This document shows positions 1 to 8,311 of a stretch of 64,000 nt of DNA, piece after piece. The notes under the pieces were generated by a model. That model made no database searches and had not been told where the DNA came from. It worked only from the letters and a program-made list of their open reading frames with translations. Every line of letters begins with the position of its first letter. Within the stretch, counting starts at the first letter, position 1. The position numbers and the translations under genes were made by a program. The DNA comes from Prosthecodimorpha hirschii (lineage in GTDB: Bacteria > Pseudomonadota > Alphaproteobacteria > Rhizobiales > Ancalomicrobiaceae): contig NZ_LJYW01000001.1 in assembly GCF_001305515.1 (NCBI RefSeq), forward strand, positions 158,226-222,225, in the 5' to 3' direction.

Positions 1-124
1 CCTGATCCCAAATTCTCAACGGCGAGGCGGATGACCATGGCCAAGATCACGCGTCCGAAGCGCAAGAATCCGATCCTGCGCAGCCGCTTCCCGCCTCCGC
101 CAGCGCATCGAGCGTGTCCTAGAC

Positions 125-817
125 GTGGCGAAGGTCAGGGGGCTCCGCTCCGCCGAAAATCCGGCCCGTTGGCGCGGGCACCTTGAGCTGTTGCTCCCGA
201 AGCGAGCGAAAGGCTCACGCGGGCATCATGCCGCCCTGCCGGTCGATCAGGTGCCGGTTGTTGTTGCCGGCCTCCGTGCGACCGGTGGCGTCTCGGCTCT
301 TGCGCTTGAATTCACGATCCTGGTGGCGTGCCGAACGGGCGAGACAATCGGGGCGAGGTGGAGCGAAATCGACCTTGCCGCGAAGGTCTGGAGCATCCCG
401 GCCGGCAGGATGAAAGCCGGTGTCCCTCACCGTATTCCGTTGGGGAAACGCGCGGTTCAGATTTTGACCGCAATGCTCGCGCTCAAGAGCGCCGACGATG
501 GCTTTGTGTTCCCTGGCGCCAAGAAAAATCGCCCCCTCAGTCAGATGGCTCTCGCGATGGCGTTGAGGCGGCAGGGATTTGAGCACGTCACCGTGCATGG
601 CTTTCGAAGCACATTTCGCGATTGGGCCGGTGACCGGACCCAATATCCCCGAGAGGTTATCGAGCAAGCTCTCGCACATCTGGTCGGCTCTGCAACAGAG
701 CTTGCCTATCGGCGATCGGATGCTTTGGAAAAGCGTCGAAAGCTCATGGACGAATGGGCACAACACTGTGAACCAAAGGCGCCGGGCGTTGTAACGCCCC
801 TCAAGCGGGCCGGCTAA
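125..817 (+). CDS. Tyrosine recombinase/integrase, P4 type, 5'-truncated
   Basis: This is the catalytic half of a P4-family phage integrase, which joins and excises mobile DNA at attachment sites. The catalytic residues are visible: R70 in ACRTGE, H158 and R161 in HGFRS, H185 in ALAH and the nucleophile Y195 in AYRRSD. The family motif ENPARWRGHL lies at residues 11-20. Family members are about 400 residues, whereas only 230 remain from the first available start (GTG). Recognisable integrase sequence (ASRLRQRIERVLD) continues in frame upstream to about position 86, then stops matching, and a TGA closes the frame at 32-34. The N-terminal arm-binding domain is therefore deleted or frameshifted. 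The protein probably cannot act normally in recombination. Confidence 0.85.
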   Translation: MAKVRGLRSAENPARWRGHLELLLPKRAKGSRGHHAALPVDQVPVVVAGLRATGGVSALALEFTILVACRTGETIGARWSEIDLAAKVWSIPAGRMKAGVPHRIPLGKRAVQILTAMLALKSADDGFVFPGAKKNRPLSQMALAMALRRQGFEHVTVHGFRSTFRDWAGDRTQYPREVIEQALAHLVGSATELAYRRSDALEKRRKLMDEWAQHCEPKAPGVVTPLKRAG

Positions 818-1042
818 CCGGCTCCAGGACAAAGACCCGGCCGGGCTCTCTCGCAAAGTTATCCCCGAAAATGCGCGCTGACTTTTCAGCTATTCGCGAA
901 GCCTTGCCCCGACCTTCTAGGGCGCGATTGCTCTTGAACGCGCGCGGACGGTTTCCTAGTATCCCGAAGCCGCCTGATCCGCGTGCGGCCGAACAGATGA
1001 ACTTTGCAATTTTTCGCAAACTCGTCCGGAGGCCGCACTACT

Positions 1043-1231
1043 ATGCCCGAAGCACGCTTGCTTTCCGTTGCGGAAGTTCTCGCAACGCTCGGTATCAGCA
1101 AAACCAATCTGTACAAAAACATCATCCGCACGGGTCGGCTCCAGCCGGTGCGGATCGGCCGGGCCGTTCGGTTCCGCAGCCGTGACGTTGAGGCGCTTAT
1201 CGCAGGAGTGGGGCCGGAGGCCGGCCGATGA
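1043..1231 (+). CDS. AlpA-like helix-turn-helix regulator/excisionase
   Basis: A 62-residue MerR/AlpA-type winged helix protein. The order LLSVAEVLATLGISKTNLY, then a wing with RIGRAVRF and DVEALI, is the normal layout of AlpA and excisionase-like DNA-binding proteins. In P4-like elements and in phage satellites, AlpA activates integrase or excision genes. The ATG at 1043 is chosen because a purine-rich CCGGAGG sits about 11 bases upstream; the open frame continues further 5' to 1004 without a good ribosome site. Its stop overlaps the next small ORF by ATGA, so the block from here to 2669 is probably one transcript. Confidence 0.75.
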   Translation: MPEARLLSVAEVLATLGISKTNLYKNIIRTGRLQPVRIGRAVRFRSRDVEALIAGVGPEAGR

Positions 1232-1347
1232 GCGCCTCCGCCCTTGCACGGCTCCATGCTGAACGGCTCGCGGCCCGGGCCGCCCCCTGCTCGGGCTGGC
1301 TTGCCCGGAGCGCCGCCCGCCGCATCCTTGACGAGCGGGGGGGCTGA
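1228..1347 (+). CDS. Small protein of 39 residues, unknown
   Basis: A short ORF begins with the ATG of an ATGA overlap with the AlpA-like gene and ends in a TGA that shares its last base with the ATG of the following rep-like gene. The product is Ala- and Arg-rich (starts MSASALARLHAERLAARA). No domain is recognised. The double start/stop overlap is the main reason to believe it is translated. It could be a coupling peptide, or simply read-through composition in a GC-rich element. Confidence 0.45.
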   Translation: MSASALARLHAERLAARAAPCSGWLARSAARRILDERGG

Positions 1348-2669
1348 TGGGCGACATTCTCCGCCTCCCCGAAGCTCCCCCGACCGGCCCTCACGGGCCG
1401 GTCGGGGCTGGCGCTGTTGTTAAGCTGCTCCCCGGCGCCGTCGAGCGCTTCCGGGTCGGGCGATGCCATAGTCTCGCGCCGTGGGTTCGGCGCGAAGCCG
1501 CGCTCTGTGTTCTCGGAAAGACTTCGTGGCGCAAGGTCGGCGAGAAAATTGATCTTTGGACACTCGATGTCCCGGAGCCCCTTCGGGGAGCTTTGATTGA
1601 CGAGCTGCGCCAGATTGCAATCGATGCGCGGCGAGGATTTGAGGGCGTGCTTGCCGGCGAGCCGATCGGGGCCGGCGGCACCGGCCGGCCTGGGCAGGGG
1701 GGGCGGTGCTGCATGAACATCCCCTTTCGGAAACTCGTTCCGGCTCCCGCCCGGCCCCCGGATCAAAAAAGCGGAACCCCGACGCGTGCGACCGCGCCGG
1801 GGCTCAAGTCTTCCATCGATGTGCAGTCGAGCAACAAAACATACCCGATCGATCTTCCGATCACAAGCAAGATTACGGACATCGGAACGCGTTGGGCGAA
1901 AGGCGAACGGATCGCGGCAGCGCGTCGTGGTGACTTGATCAGGCTCGTTGAACATTGGCGACAAGACGGTGTGTTGCCTCCAGATCCTGCCGGGCTCGCG
2001 GATGTTGCCGCGAATGCGCTGATCTTCAAACATCGGCAGGATCTGCGGCACGTTCATATCTTGGAACTGCTCGACGATCTTGTCTCGGAGGCCGTCGCTC
2101 GCAGAGCGACCGCGCGGGCTTTGCGGCGGTATGCGGACAGGGGGCCGGATTTTGGGCTGATCTCGGCTTCTGATGCTGGCGAGCGGGTCGGGCTCGAACG
2201 GGGCGAGCGGCAGGAACTTGTTCTCAGGACGCTCGCAGCGTCAGATGAAACCCGCGAAGAGCGGAGCCGGTTTCAGACGGAACGCAAGCGTCGGATGGAC
2301 CGCGAGCGGGTCCGCGCCAAACGTGAGGGCGCGTCGCGGCCCGCATCGCTTGAAGCGATGCGCCCGTGGGTCGCGGCTGGCGTCAGCCGCGCAACATGGT
2401 TTCGGTCGCGGTGTTCGGACGGGCACGAGGCGGCCGAAGACGCGGCGGTGCTGCGGTTGATCGAAAATGCCGAGGTTTGCGGATTGGCGCTTACGACAGG
2501 TCGCGCGGCCAGTCGGCTGGCCGATCTGCCGGCAGCACGCGGAATGCCGCCGGCCGTGATCTCACGAGCGATCTCGCGCTTGATCGCGGGAGGCGCCGTG
2601 TTCGTCGAGGTTACGGGTCCGGCATCGAAACCGAAAGCCGTTGTCCGGCGGGCGCGGGGTCTGTGGTGA
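1347..2669 (+). CDS. Rep-like HTH protein of the mobile element, function unproven
   Basis: A 440-residue basic protein with no confident catalytic domain. Residues 1-110 form a small domain (WRKVGEKIDLW, then helical ELRQIAIDARRGFEGVLAGEP). A low-complexity linker follows, then a helical region rich in Arg (about 280-330) and a C-terminal HTH-like part. The phrase GVSRATWFRSR resembles the recognition helix seen in element-encoded replication or regulatory proteins of Hyphomicrobiales. An in-frame ATG at 1713 could start a shorter 318-residue product, so two ancestral genes may be fused. It lies directly upstream of a 39-bp inverted repeat with an AT-rich centre, consistent with a replication initiator and its site, but this is inference only. 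Confidence 0.5.
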   Translation: MGDILRLPEAPPTGPHGPVGAGAVVKLLPGAVERFRVGRCHSLAPWVRREAALCVLGKTSWRKVGEKIDLWTLDVPEPLRGALIDELRQIAIDARRGFEGVLAGEPIGAGGTGRPGQGGRCCMNIPFRKLVPAPARPPDQKSGTPTRATAPGLKSSIDVQSSNKTYPIDLPITSKITDIGTRWAKGERIAAARRGDLIRLVEHWRQDGVLPPDPAGLADVAANALIFKHRQDLRHVHILELLDDLVSEAVARRATARALRRYADRGPDFGLISASDAGERVGLERGERQELVLRTLAASDETREERSRFQTERKRRMDRERVRAKREGASRPASLEAMRPWVAAGVSRATWFRSRCSDGHEAAEDAAVLRLIENAEVCGLALTTGRAASRLADLPAARGMPPAVISRAISRLIAGGAVFVEVTGPASKPKAVVRRARGLW

Positions 2670-2671
2670 CG

Positions 2672-2769
2672 GGTCCCACGTTCCGAACCGTGAGACTGTT
2701 TCTGTCGCCGACTGTCTATAATTACATTATCAGCGACAAAATCAGTCTCAGGTTTCGGAACGTGGGACC
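2672..2769. repeat. 39-bp inverted repeat with 20-bp AT-rich centre
   Basis: The left arm (2672-2710, beginning GGTCCCACGTTCCGAA) and right arm (2731-2769, ending TTCGGAACGTGGGACC) are inverted copies matching at 34 of 39 positions. The centre at 2711-2730 (ACTGTCTATAATTACATTAT) is strikingly AT-rich in GC-rich surroundings. It follows the rep-like gene by two bases. It could be a replication origin, a two-way regulatory site or a very stable hairpin. There is no T-run after the right arm, so a simple terminator is less likely. Confidence 0.85.
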
Positions 2770-3151
2770 GGGGCGGCGCGTGAGGCGCCGCCTCTTCGTC
2801 TTGGATACGAGCACAAGCCATCGGCATGCGGCGATGCCCGGTCGGTTTGGCCGAACCGTGTCCCGCGATCGGGTCGCGGCGCACCCGCCTCGCACGGCCC
2901 GCCGAGGCCGTGCCGCCATCCCGTTCCACCGTCAGAGCCGCCCGCAGGGCCGTCACGCGCGGCGCTTGGCGCCGTGCCGTCCGCTCGCAACCGCTCCGGC
3001 CGGCCGGCAGGGATGCCCCATGCCCCCATTCCTCAACGACAGCTCGGGTCCTTTCGACCCCCCCGCCCCCTCCCGGGCTGCAGGCGCAGTGCCGGTTTCC
3101 AGCGTATTCCCCCCCTCGAAATCCACGTTTCCATTTCCGAAAGGAAGTCTA
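2770..3151. other. Gene-poor GC-rich stretch before terS
   Basis: No convincing gene is seen. Open frames exist on both strands because the stretch lacks AT-rich stops, but their products are Arg/Pro/Ala-rich and match no family. The last 30 bases hold the terS ribosome site AAGGAAG (3141-3147). It may be a leader or a remnant of a deleted element gene. Confidence 0.4.
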
Positions 3152-3631
3152 ATGACGAAATACCGCCTCCCTGAACACGTCTCGGCTGGAGAACTCGCCG
3201 ATCTTGTCGGCGTTGATCCTCGAATGATCCGGTTTTACGCGGCGCGTGACGTAGCGGTCCGGACCGACCGCGGACAATATGATTTGCGTCAGAGTATCCG
3301 CAATTTGATCTCTGAAGCTCGAAGGACGGGCGAGCCAAACGAAAACCGAAAGGCCGAAGCGCGCCTGAAAGAAGCGCGCGCCCGTGAGGTAGAACTCCGG
3401 ATTGCCGAACGTAATCGCGAGCTGATCCCGATGGATGACGCGATGGAAGTCGTCGATGGTCTGATGGGGTTGATCCGAGACGAGCTTTCGATGCTGCCCG
3501 CTCGACTGACGCGCAACCTCGATGATCGCGCGAAGATCGAGGCCGAGATTGACCAGATGCTCGGGCGCTTCGCGGATCGGGCGCAGCTCGAAGCGGATCG
3601 CTGCGGATCGGGAGGGGGCGCTCATAGATAA
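3152..3631 (+). CDS. Phage terminase small subunit, Nu1-like (TerS)
   Basis: The 159-residue product resembles the lambda gpNu1 family, which recognises phage DNA for packaging together with a large terminase. The N-terminal HTH (ELADLVGVDPRMIRFYAARD, residues 11-30) is followed by a helical arm with KEARAREVELRIAERNRELI, and by the typical C-terminal region with DELSMLPARLTRNL and a Gln/Asp-rich helix. The start is set by ATG 3152 with AAGGAAG five bases upstream; the same frame is open upstream but lacks similarity. No large terminase is encoded nearby, so if active it would have to work with the packaging motor of another phage, as terS proteins of satellites do. Confidence 0.75.
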   Translation: MTKYRLPEHVSAGELADLVGVDPRMIRFYAARDVAVRTDRGQYDLRQSIRNLISEARRTGEPNENRKAEARLKEARAREVELRIAERNRELIPMDDAMEVVDGLMGLIRDELSMLPARLTRNLDDRAKIEAEIDQMLGRFADRAQLEADRCGSGGGAHR

Positions 3632-3692
3632 TCCGGCGATCCAGGTTCGGCCGTGCTGCCCGGCCGTCATCGGCCAATCGGCACCGCCCGTC

Positions 3693-4283
3693 GTGGTCGT
3701 CGGCGGCGCGTGCGATCGAGGCCCAGCCGTCGCCCTGTCGGCGGTCGCGGAGGTCCCCGCCGATCGTTGGCGGGGCGATCGGTCGAGCGCGCTTCACGAG
3801 GCCGGTCATGTCATCCTGGCCGGCGCACTGGGTCTTCAAGTGGCCACCGTGACGTTGGTCGGGCACCCGCACATGGAGGCCGAACCGAGCCAGTGGCTCT
3901 CCCCGGCGCAATCGGTTGCACTCGATATTGCCGGGCACATCGCCGAGCGATGGGGCCGGCGCCTGATCTATCGGCCGAATGATGCTGAACTAGGGTGGTT
4001 CATTAGTGCCGTAACGGAATGCACGGCTGGTCAATGTGACGGATGCAGCGCGATCCGGACAATCATAGTTGAGCTTCGCCACCCGAAGTATAACGCGCCC
4101 TTTCTGGCGCGTTATCGTGAAATCGAACTCGCGACAATTGAATTCGTGACGCATCGAAGGGTCTTCAGGATCATCGAAAGGCTCGCGACAGCGCTTCTCG
4201 AACGCGGTACACTTGCGGGTGACGAAATTAATGCGCTGATCGGAGCTGATATTTCCGCGCTTGATGTCAGACTTGTTGTCTAG
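3693..4283 (+). CDS. HEAGH-motif zinc metalloprotease-like protein
   Basis: A protein of about 196 residues containing SSALHEAGHVILAGALG, the HExxH zinc-binding signature with the HEAGH form typical of FtsH/M41 and M50-like peptidases. A second part, SPAQSVALDIAGHIAERWG, resembles the helix that follows in small element-encoded HEAGH proteins. No AAA domain or membrane segment is present. The start is uncertain. GTG 3693 is the first usual start that avoids a long overlap with terS. A strong GGAGGGG at about 3611-3617 sits the right distance before an in-frame ATA at 3624. A dozen Cys/Asp-rich residues (TECTAGQCDGCSA) could bind metal. Its role in the element is unknown. Confidence 0.6.
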   Translation: MVVGGACDRGPAVALSAVAEVPADRWRGDRSSALHEAGHVILAGALGLQVATVTLVGHPHMEAEPSQWLSPAQSVALDIAGHIAERWGRRLIYRPNDAELGWFISAVTECTAGQCDGCSAIRTIIVELRHPKYNAPFLARYREIELATIEFVTHRRVFRIIERLATALLERGTLAGDEINALIGADISALDVRLVV

Positions 4284-4991
4284 ATGAGGTCCCGCGTGAA
4301 AAATATCTTGAAGCGACTTGCGACCGGGCCGGAGCCCGCGCCGAAGGCCGAGAGTGAGCGTTTGCGCGAACGGGCGCAGGCGGCTGAAGTTGCCGGGGCG
4401 GCGGCTGATGCTGATGCCCGGCGGGCCGAAGCGGCGCTCCGGGCCGTGATCGTGTCCGGTGACGAGGCGGAGGTAGAGCGAGCGGAGCGGCAACTTGATG
4501 CGGCTTTGAAGGCGTGCCGTCGGCACAGGATTGCTGCGGAAGAGCTGGCCGACGCTGCCGACCGCGCACAGGTGGCCGAGCGCGAAAAGGCAGCGCTCGA
4601 CGAAGCGGACGCGGCCGATCGCGAAGCCGAACAGGTCGCGAGCGAGCTTAAGCGCCTGTATCCCGAGTTGGTCGGGAAGCTCGTTGACCTTCTGGCGAAG
4701 GTTCAGAACTCCGAAAATCGTTGTCGCGAAGCCGAAACGTTGCTCATCGCGATTGGAAAGCATCGGCACATTGCGGGGCCGCAAGAGCGATCCTTTCCAG
4801 GGCCGGCCGGGCTCTTCGTCCCCGAGCAAATCGTTGCGGGGCTGAAGCTGCCAATGCTCCTCGGCGCCAGTGGCGAAACCTTGGATGTGCCGTGCTGGCC
4901 GACCGATGGCGGCATCACGATGCCGCCGCCTCCTCCTAGCGCCGCCCCCGAGCCCCGCCCGCATCCGGGCGGGCGGGGGCCATGGGGGTGA
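4284..4991 (+). CDS. Coiled-coil protein, unknown function
   Basis: The 235-residue product starts at the ATG immediately after the TAG of the preceding gene. Residues about 20-150 are almost entirely Ala/Glu/Arg heptads (for example ADAADRAQVAEREKAALDEA), predicting a long coiled coil. The C-terminal third is Pro/Gly-rich. No domain is recognised. The position between terS and the tape-measure gene would suit a virion assembly or scaffold-like protein, but the sequence gives no proof. Confidence 0.6.
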   Translation: MRSRVKNILKRLATGPEPAPKAESERLRERAQAAEVAGAAADADARRAEAALRAVIVSGDEAEVERAERQLDAALKACRRHRIAAEELADAADRAQVAEREKAALDEADAADREAEQVASELKRLYPELVGKLVDLLAKVQNSENRCREAETLLIAIGKHRHIAGPQERSFPGPAGLFVPEQIVAGLKLPMLLGASGETLDVPCWPTDGGITMPPPPPSAAPEPRPHPGGRGPWG

Positions 4992-5103
4992 GCTAGAACG
5001 GGCTCGGTCGGCCCGGCAATCGATCTCCGGGGCGGGCTGGCCGAAGCGGCGGAGCGTGCGGGCGCTCCGCCGCAAATCTTCGATAGATCAATAGGTAAGC
5101 GCT

Positions 5104-6966
5104 ATGTCGACCCTGCAATCAACGCTCAAGATGCTACTTTTGGATGGCGTTTCTGGGCCGGCTGCAACCATTTCGCGGTCGCTCCGGGGGCTCGATGCCG
5201 CCGCCGCTGGAGCGGCTAGGAGGCTGAACGGCCGGCAAGTGGGTTCTGGGGCGGGCATGCTCGCGGCCGGAGCAACGATCGGAGCGGCCGGGGCCGCGCG
5301 AACCTACGGAAGTGCAGCCGATTACGATCGACAGTTGAAACGAATTTTGATCACGGCCGAAGCCAGCGATGCCGAGATGACGCGGGTTCGGCATCAAATC
5401 GCGACGCTCGCACAAGAAACTGCCGTCCCGATCGGGTAAGTTACTGAAGGTCTTGATAGCCTTGTGGCGGCCGGTCGTTCCTTGCCGGAAGCTTTGGCAT
5501 TTCTTCCGAGCGTCGTCCGGACCGCGCAGGCTTCGGGCTCTGACGTAACCGATATCGCGAAGACTGCCGATGCGGTCGGGGCGCAAATGAAAATTCGCGC
5601 CGAGGACATGCAACAGGCGTTCGACGCCATGGCGAAAGCCGGTAAAGCGGGCGAATTCGAGCTGAAGGACATGGCCGAATACTAGCCTTCGATTGCGGCT
5701 CTTGCGGGTGAGAAAGGTTTTCGTGGGCAGAAGGGCTTGAATGAACTTTTGGCCATGCTTCAGATGATCCGAACCGGTGCGGGTAGTTCTGGAGAAGCCG
5801 CAACTTTTTCAATAAATATGCTTCAGAAGATCTCGCTTGACGAGACCGCAAAGAAATTCAAGAAGTTTGGCGTTGATATCAAGAAGATCATGGCCGATAC
5901 GCGCAAGCAAGGCGGCAATGAATTCTTGGCAATGATGGACGCGATTGATAAGGCTGCCCAGAAGGGCGCGCAGGTTAGTGATCTCTTCCAGGATCAACAA
6001 GCGCAACTCGGATACATTGCTTATCGAAATGCTCGCGGGATGCGCGAGAAACTGTTGCGCGAGATTGGTAGTTCGGCCGGAACGGTCGCGAATGATCTTT
6101 CTCGGATCGTGAATGACAGCAAATCCGCAATCGATCGGCTGTCGAATTCATGGAACACGATGACCAATACGCTCGCCATGAGTGCCGACAAGGTCGGGGT
6201 TCCGGTTGGTCTCCAAAATCTCGCGACCGAGCTGGAGAAGATCGCGGGGATTATCGAGAAGATCAATTCGGGCGATCTCGCGGGAGCCGGAAGGAAGACC
6301 GCGCAATACCTCAGCGGCGAGACCGATGACGATCGGACCCGGCGGCGCCTCCAAAATGCGCTCGACAACGAGCGAACCGCGCGGGCGGAAGCGCCCGACA
6401 GCCCGGAGGTCGTGCGGCTCCGGGCGCAGCTTGCAGCCCTAGAGGCAGATGATCGGGTGCCAAACCGGGGCGAGCGAGTGCGGGCGCTTCGTGAACGCAT
6501 CAGGATCGCCGAGGGGATGGCCGGGCCGCGAAACGAGCGCGCGAATGAATGGCGACGCCGCGCAGCGCAGGAAGCCGTGAGTTTGCTGCCCCCGCTCCCC
6601 GAAGGTCCAACGGGTCTTCCGACCGAGCTGATCCCCTGGAACCGAGGCCTCAGGGGCGGCGCTCCGAACAAGGCCGGCATTCGACCCACGCAAGGATTTT
6701 CGACCCGCAGCCAGCGCGAGGGCGTCGAGAAGTCCCAGGACAACAACGGGGCCATCACGGTTCCGGTTTTGCTCGACGACGTAAGTCTGACGGCCGCAGC
6801 CGCGCAGGCTCACGCTGCAGCGCAGGGCCTCGTGAACTCCATGCCGCCCATTCGCTTCAAGGCGGAGGTTCTGACGCCTTCGATCTCGGGCCAGATGGGC
6901 TCTACGGTGAGCGGCCGCGTGCAGGGCGCTCAGTCTGACACTGGCTCCAGGATGGGACCGCGCTGA
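5104..6966 (+). pseudogene. Phage tail tape-measure protein gene with two in-frame stops
   Basis: One reading frame over 1.86 kb encodes a typical tape-measure protein: an N-terminal start MSTLQSTLKMLLLDGVSG, an Ala/Gly hydrophobic stretch, then TEGLDSLVAAG, AFDAMAKAGKAGEFELKDMAE, EKGFRGQKGLNELLAMLQM and a long helical tail. The frame is interrupted by TAA at 5437-5439 and TAG at 5683-5685, without any frameshift. The sequence on both sides of each stop reads on as conserved tape-measure sequence. The TAA could be one base from CAA (Gln) and the TAG one base from TTG (Leu). The longest remaining piece starts at 5737 (409 residues). The gene is most simply a recently inactivated pseudogene. 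Confidence 0.85.
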
Positions 6967-7175
6967 TGCTCGATATTGAAGCCGAAATCGCAAAAACCTG
7001 CGTCGAGATTGAATATTTGACGGCGCTGGTCTGCGAACACGATATGGGGCACGTCCGAGAGGGTCGCGAGACCGAAAACGTGCTCGCGCTTCGGGACCGG
7101 TTGGCGCGGCTTCGGGCGCTCCTGGGCGCGGACATGCTCGACGCTCCGGAAGGGGAGCCCGACGAAACGAGCTGA
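6966..7175 (+). CDS. Small conserved-looking phage protein, 69 residues
   Basis: The ATG shares its first base with the TGA of the tape-measure frame (TGATG), indicating translational coupling. The product is acidic and helical (ends LDAPEGEPDETS) with a central Arg-rich helix, RDRLARLRALLGADML. No domain is recognised. A likely accessory gene of the tail module, now without a functional upstream partner. Confidence 0.5.
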   Translation: MLDIEAEIAKTCVEIEYLTALVCEHDMGHVREGRETENVLALRDRLARLRALLGADMLDAPEGEPDETS

Positions 7176-7603
7176 TCGGCGGCATCGGCTCCAGGCCGAG
7201 TGACAAGCCCGGCCGAGCGCTCGGTTCACTCTCCAGGGGCGGCCCATCTCTTGCCCCCCAGTAGCCCCTAGACGGCCGTGCGGGCTCGACCACACCGGGA
7301 CAGGCCGGAAGCCCGTCAGAGAATGCGCTCTCGGGCCTCAGGCTGGCGCATCGGGACCATGTCGGGGTGCTCGCGACCGGCCGGCCCGGCATGGTGACCT
7401 GCCCGAGCGCTGAATGCCGGCCGGTGGATCTACCTGCGGCCCTGGCGCGCATGGTCTCGGGACTGCGGGGATGGCGTCTTCGCCACGCTCGAAGGGGAGC
7501 CCGAGGCCGATCGGCCTCCGGGGCGGATGGAATGGCATTCCAGCCTGGCTGCGAGTATCAGGCGCCCGTTCGGGGCTTCGGGCGCAAAATCATTCCGATC
7601 AGG
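7176..7603. other. Gene-poor stretch with a possible gene fragment
   Basis: Between the small phage gene and the HNH gene the + strand frame from 7398 reads GRWIYLRPWRAWSRDCGDG then VFATLEGEPEADRPPGRMEW, which looks like real protein sequence, but it has no normal start codon and a TGA lies at 7395-7397. The 14-mer GAAGGGGAGCCCGA at 7491-7504 repeats the 3' part of the preceding gene (7149-7162). The likely content is a broken phage gene; no intact gene can be supported. Confidence 0.35.
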
Positions 7604-8311
7604 TCAGGAAGACGGGTCCACAAAGCCGATTATCCGATGCGGCGTTTCCGATTGGAGAAGCTTTTCGGCTTCGCGGCCGGTTCCGACCTGCCAGAAGTGT
7701 GCTTTTAGAAATACGAAGGCCCACCAAGAGGACGTAGCGTCCTCTGGATCCCTTTGATGAAAGTAAGAGAAGGTCTCACCCATCTGCCGACCTGGAGCGA
7801 GCCCTCTAGTGGCGAATAAGGCTCTAATATCGGGAACAAACTGATAGGCGATTTGGGTTTCAGCCGGCAATATGCTTCGGTAATTGAAGAAATACAGAGC
7901 ACGAACCAAGCGCGACATTACGCGCAAGAATAACGCGTCTGGAAAGTCCACGACACCCACATTTCTTATCTGACCTTTTTCGTCCACAATATCCCGGCGC
8001 TTCATATCACCAAGGCGCGCGAGCAACTTACGATTTGAGCGAAGTATCGGCACAGATTTTTGCCGCCAATAGTCATATCGGTACGGCTCCCCCGCACCCG
8101 CCAGAATGCTCAGATAGGGCACGAATTCGGCATCATCAGTACTGAAAGCAGAATTGCAGGGGCGGCACGCCCTGACTATGATCATCCGAGGCTTTCTTCC
8201 CGCAAACCATACTTTGGGCGGGCAGTGTTCATCCGTTAAATTTTCGGTGGCACCGCAGTAGACGCATGGTCTGGGGCCGAGTGCCGCCATTTTTTTCTTC
8301 GCTTCGCCCAT
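7604..8311 (-). CDS. HNH-endonuclease-like zinc-finger protein
   Basis: The 235-residue product has an N-terminal HNH-like module: CVYCGATENLTDEHCPPKVW followed by ACRPCN at residues 16-54, giving two CxxC pairs around a DEH motif. This arrangement binds zinc and often forms a DNA-cutting centre. The rest (DYWRQKSVPI, SSWWAFVFLKAHFW) is unassigned. ATG 8311 is preceded by GGAG at a good distance. Base composition is clearly lower in GC than the flanking genes and it lies opposite to the phage genes, so it is probably a cargo gene (possible defence or homing-type nuclease). The substrate is unknown. Confidence 0.65.
   Translation of the reverse strand: MGEAKKKMAALGPRPCVYCGATENLTDEHCPPKVWFAGRKPRMIIVRACRPCNSAFSTDDAEFVPYLSILAGAGEPYRYDYWRQKSVPILRSNRKLLARLGDMKRRDIVDEKGQIRNVGVVDFPDALFLRVMSRLVRALYFFNYRSILPAETQIAYQFVPDIRALFATRGLAPGRQMGETFSYFHQRDPEDATSSWWAFVFLKAHFWQVGTGREAEKLLQSETPHRIIGFVDPSS

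Noticed and set aside
2366-3151. N-terminal extension of the terS frame back to 2366
   Set aside because: It overlaps the rep-like gene and the inverted repeat and has no similarity; the ribosome site at 3141 fixes the start at 3152.
5104-6966. Alternative genetic code or programmed stop read-through in the tape-measure gene
   Set aside because: Neighbouring element genes and host genes use TAA, TAG and TGA as normal ends, and two different stop codons would have to be recoded. Nonsense mutation is simpler; kept only as a test.
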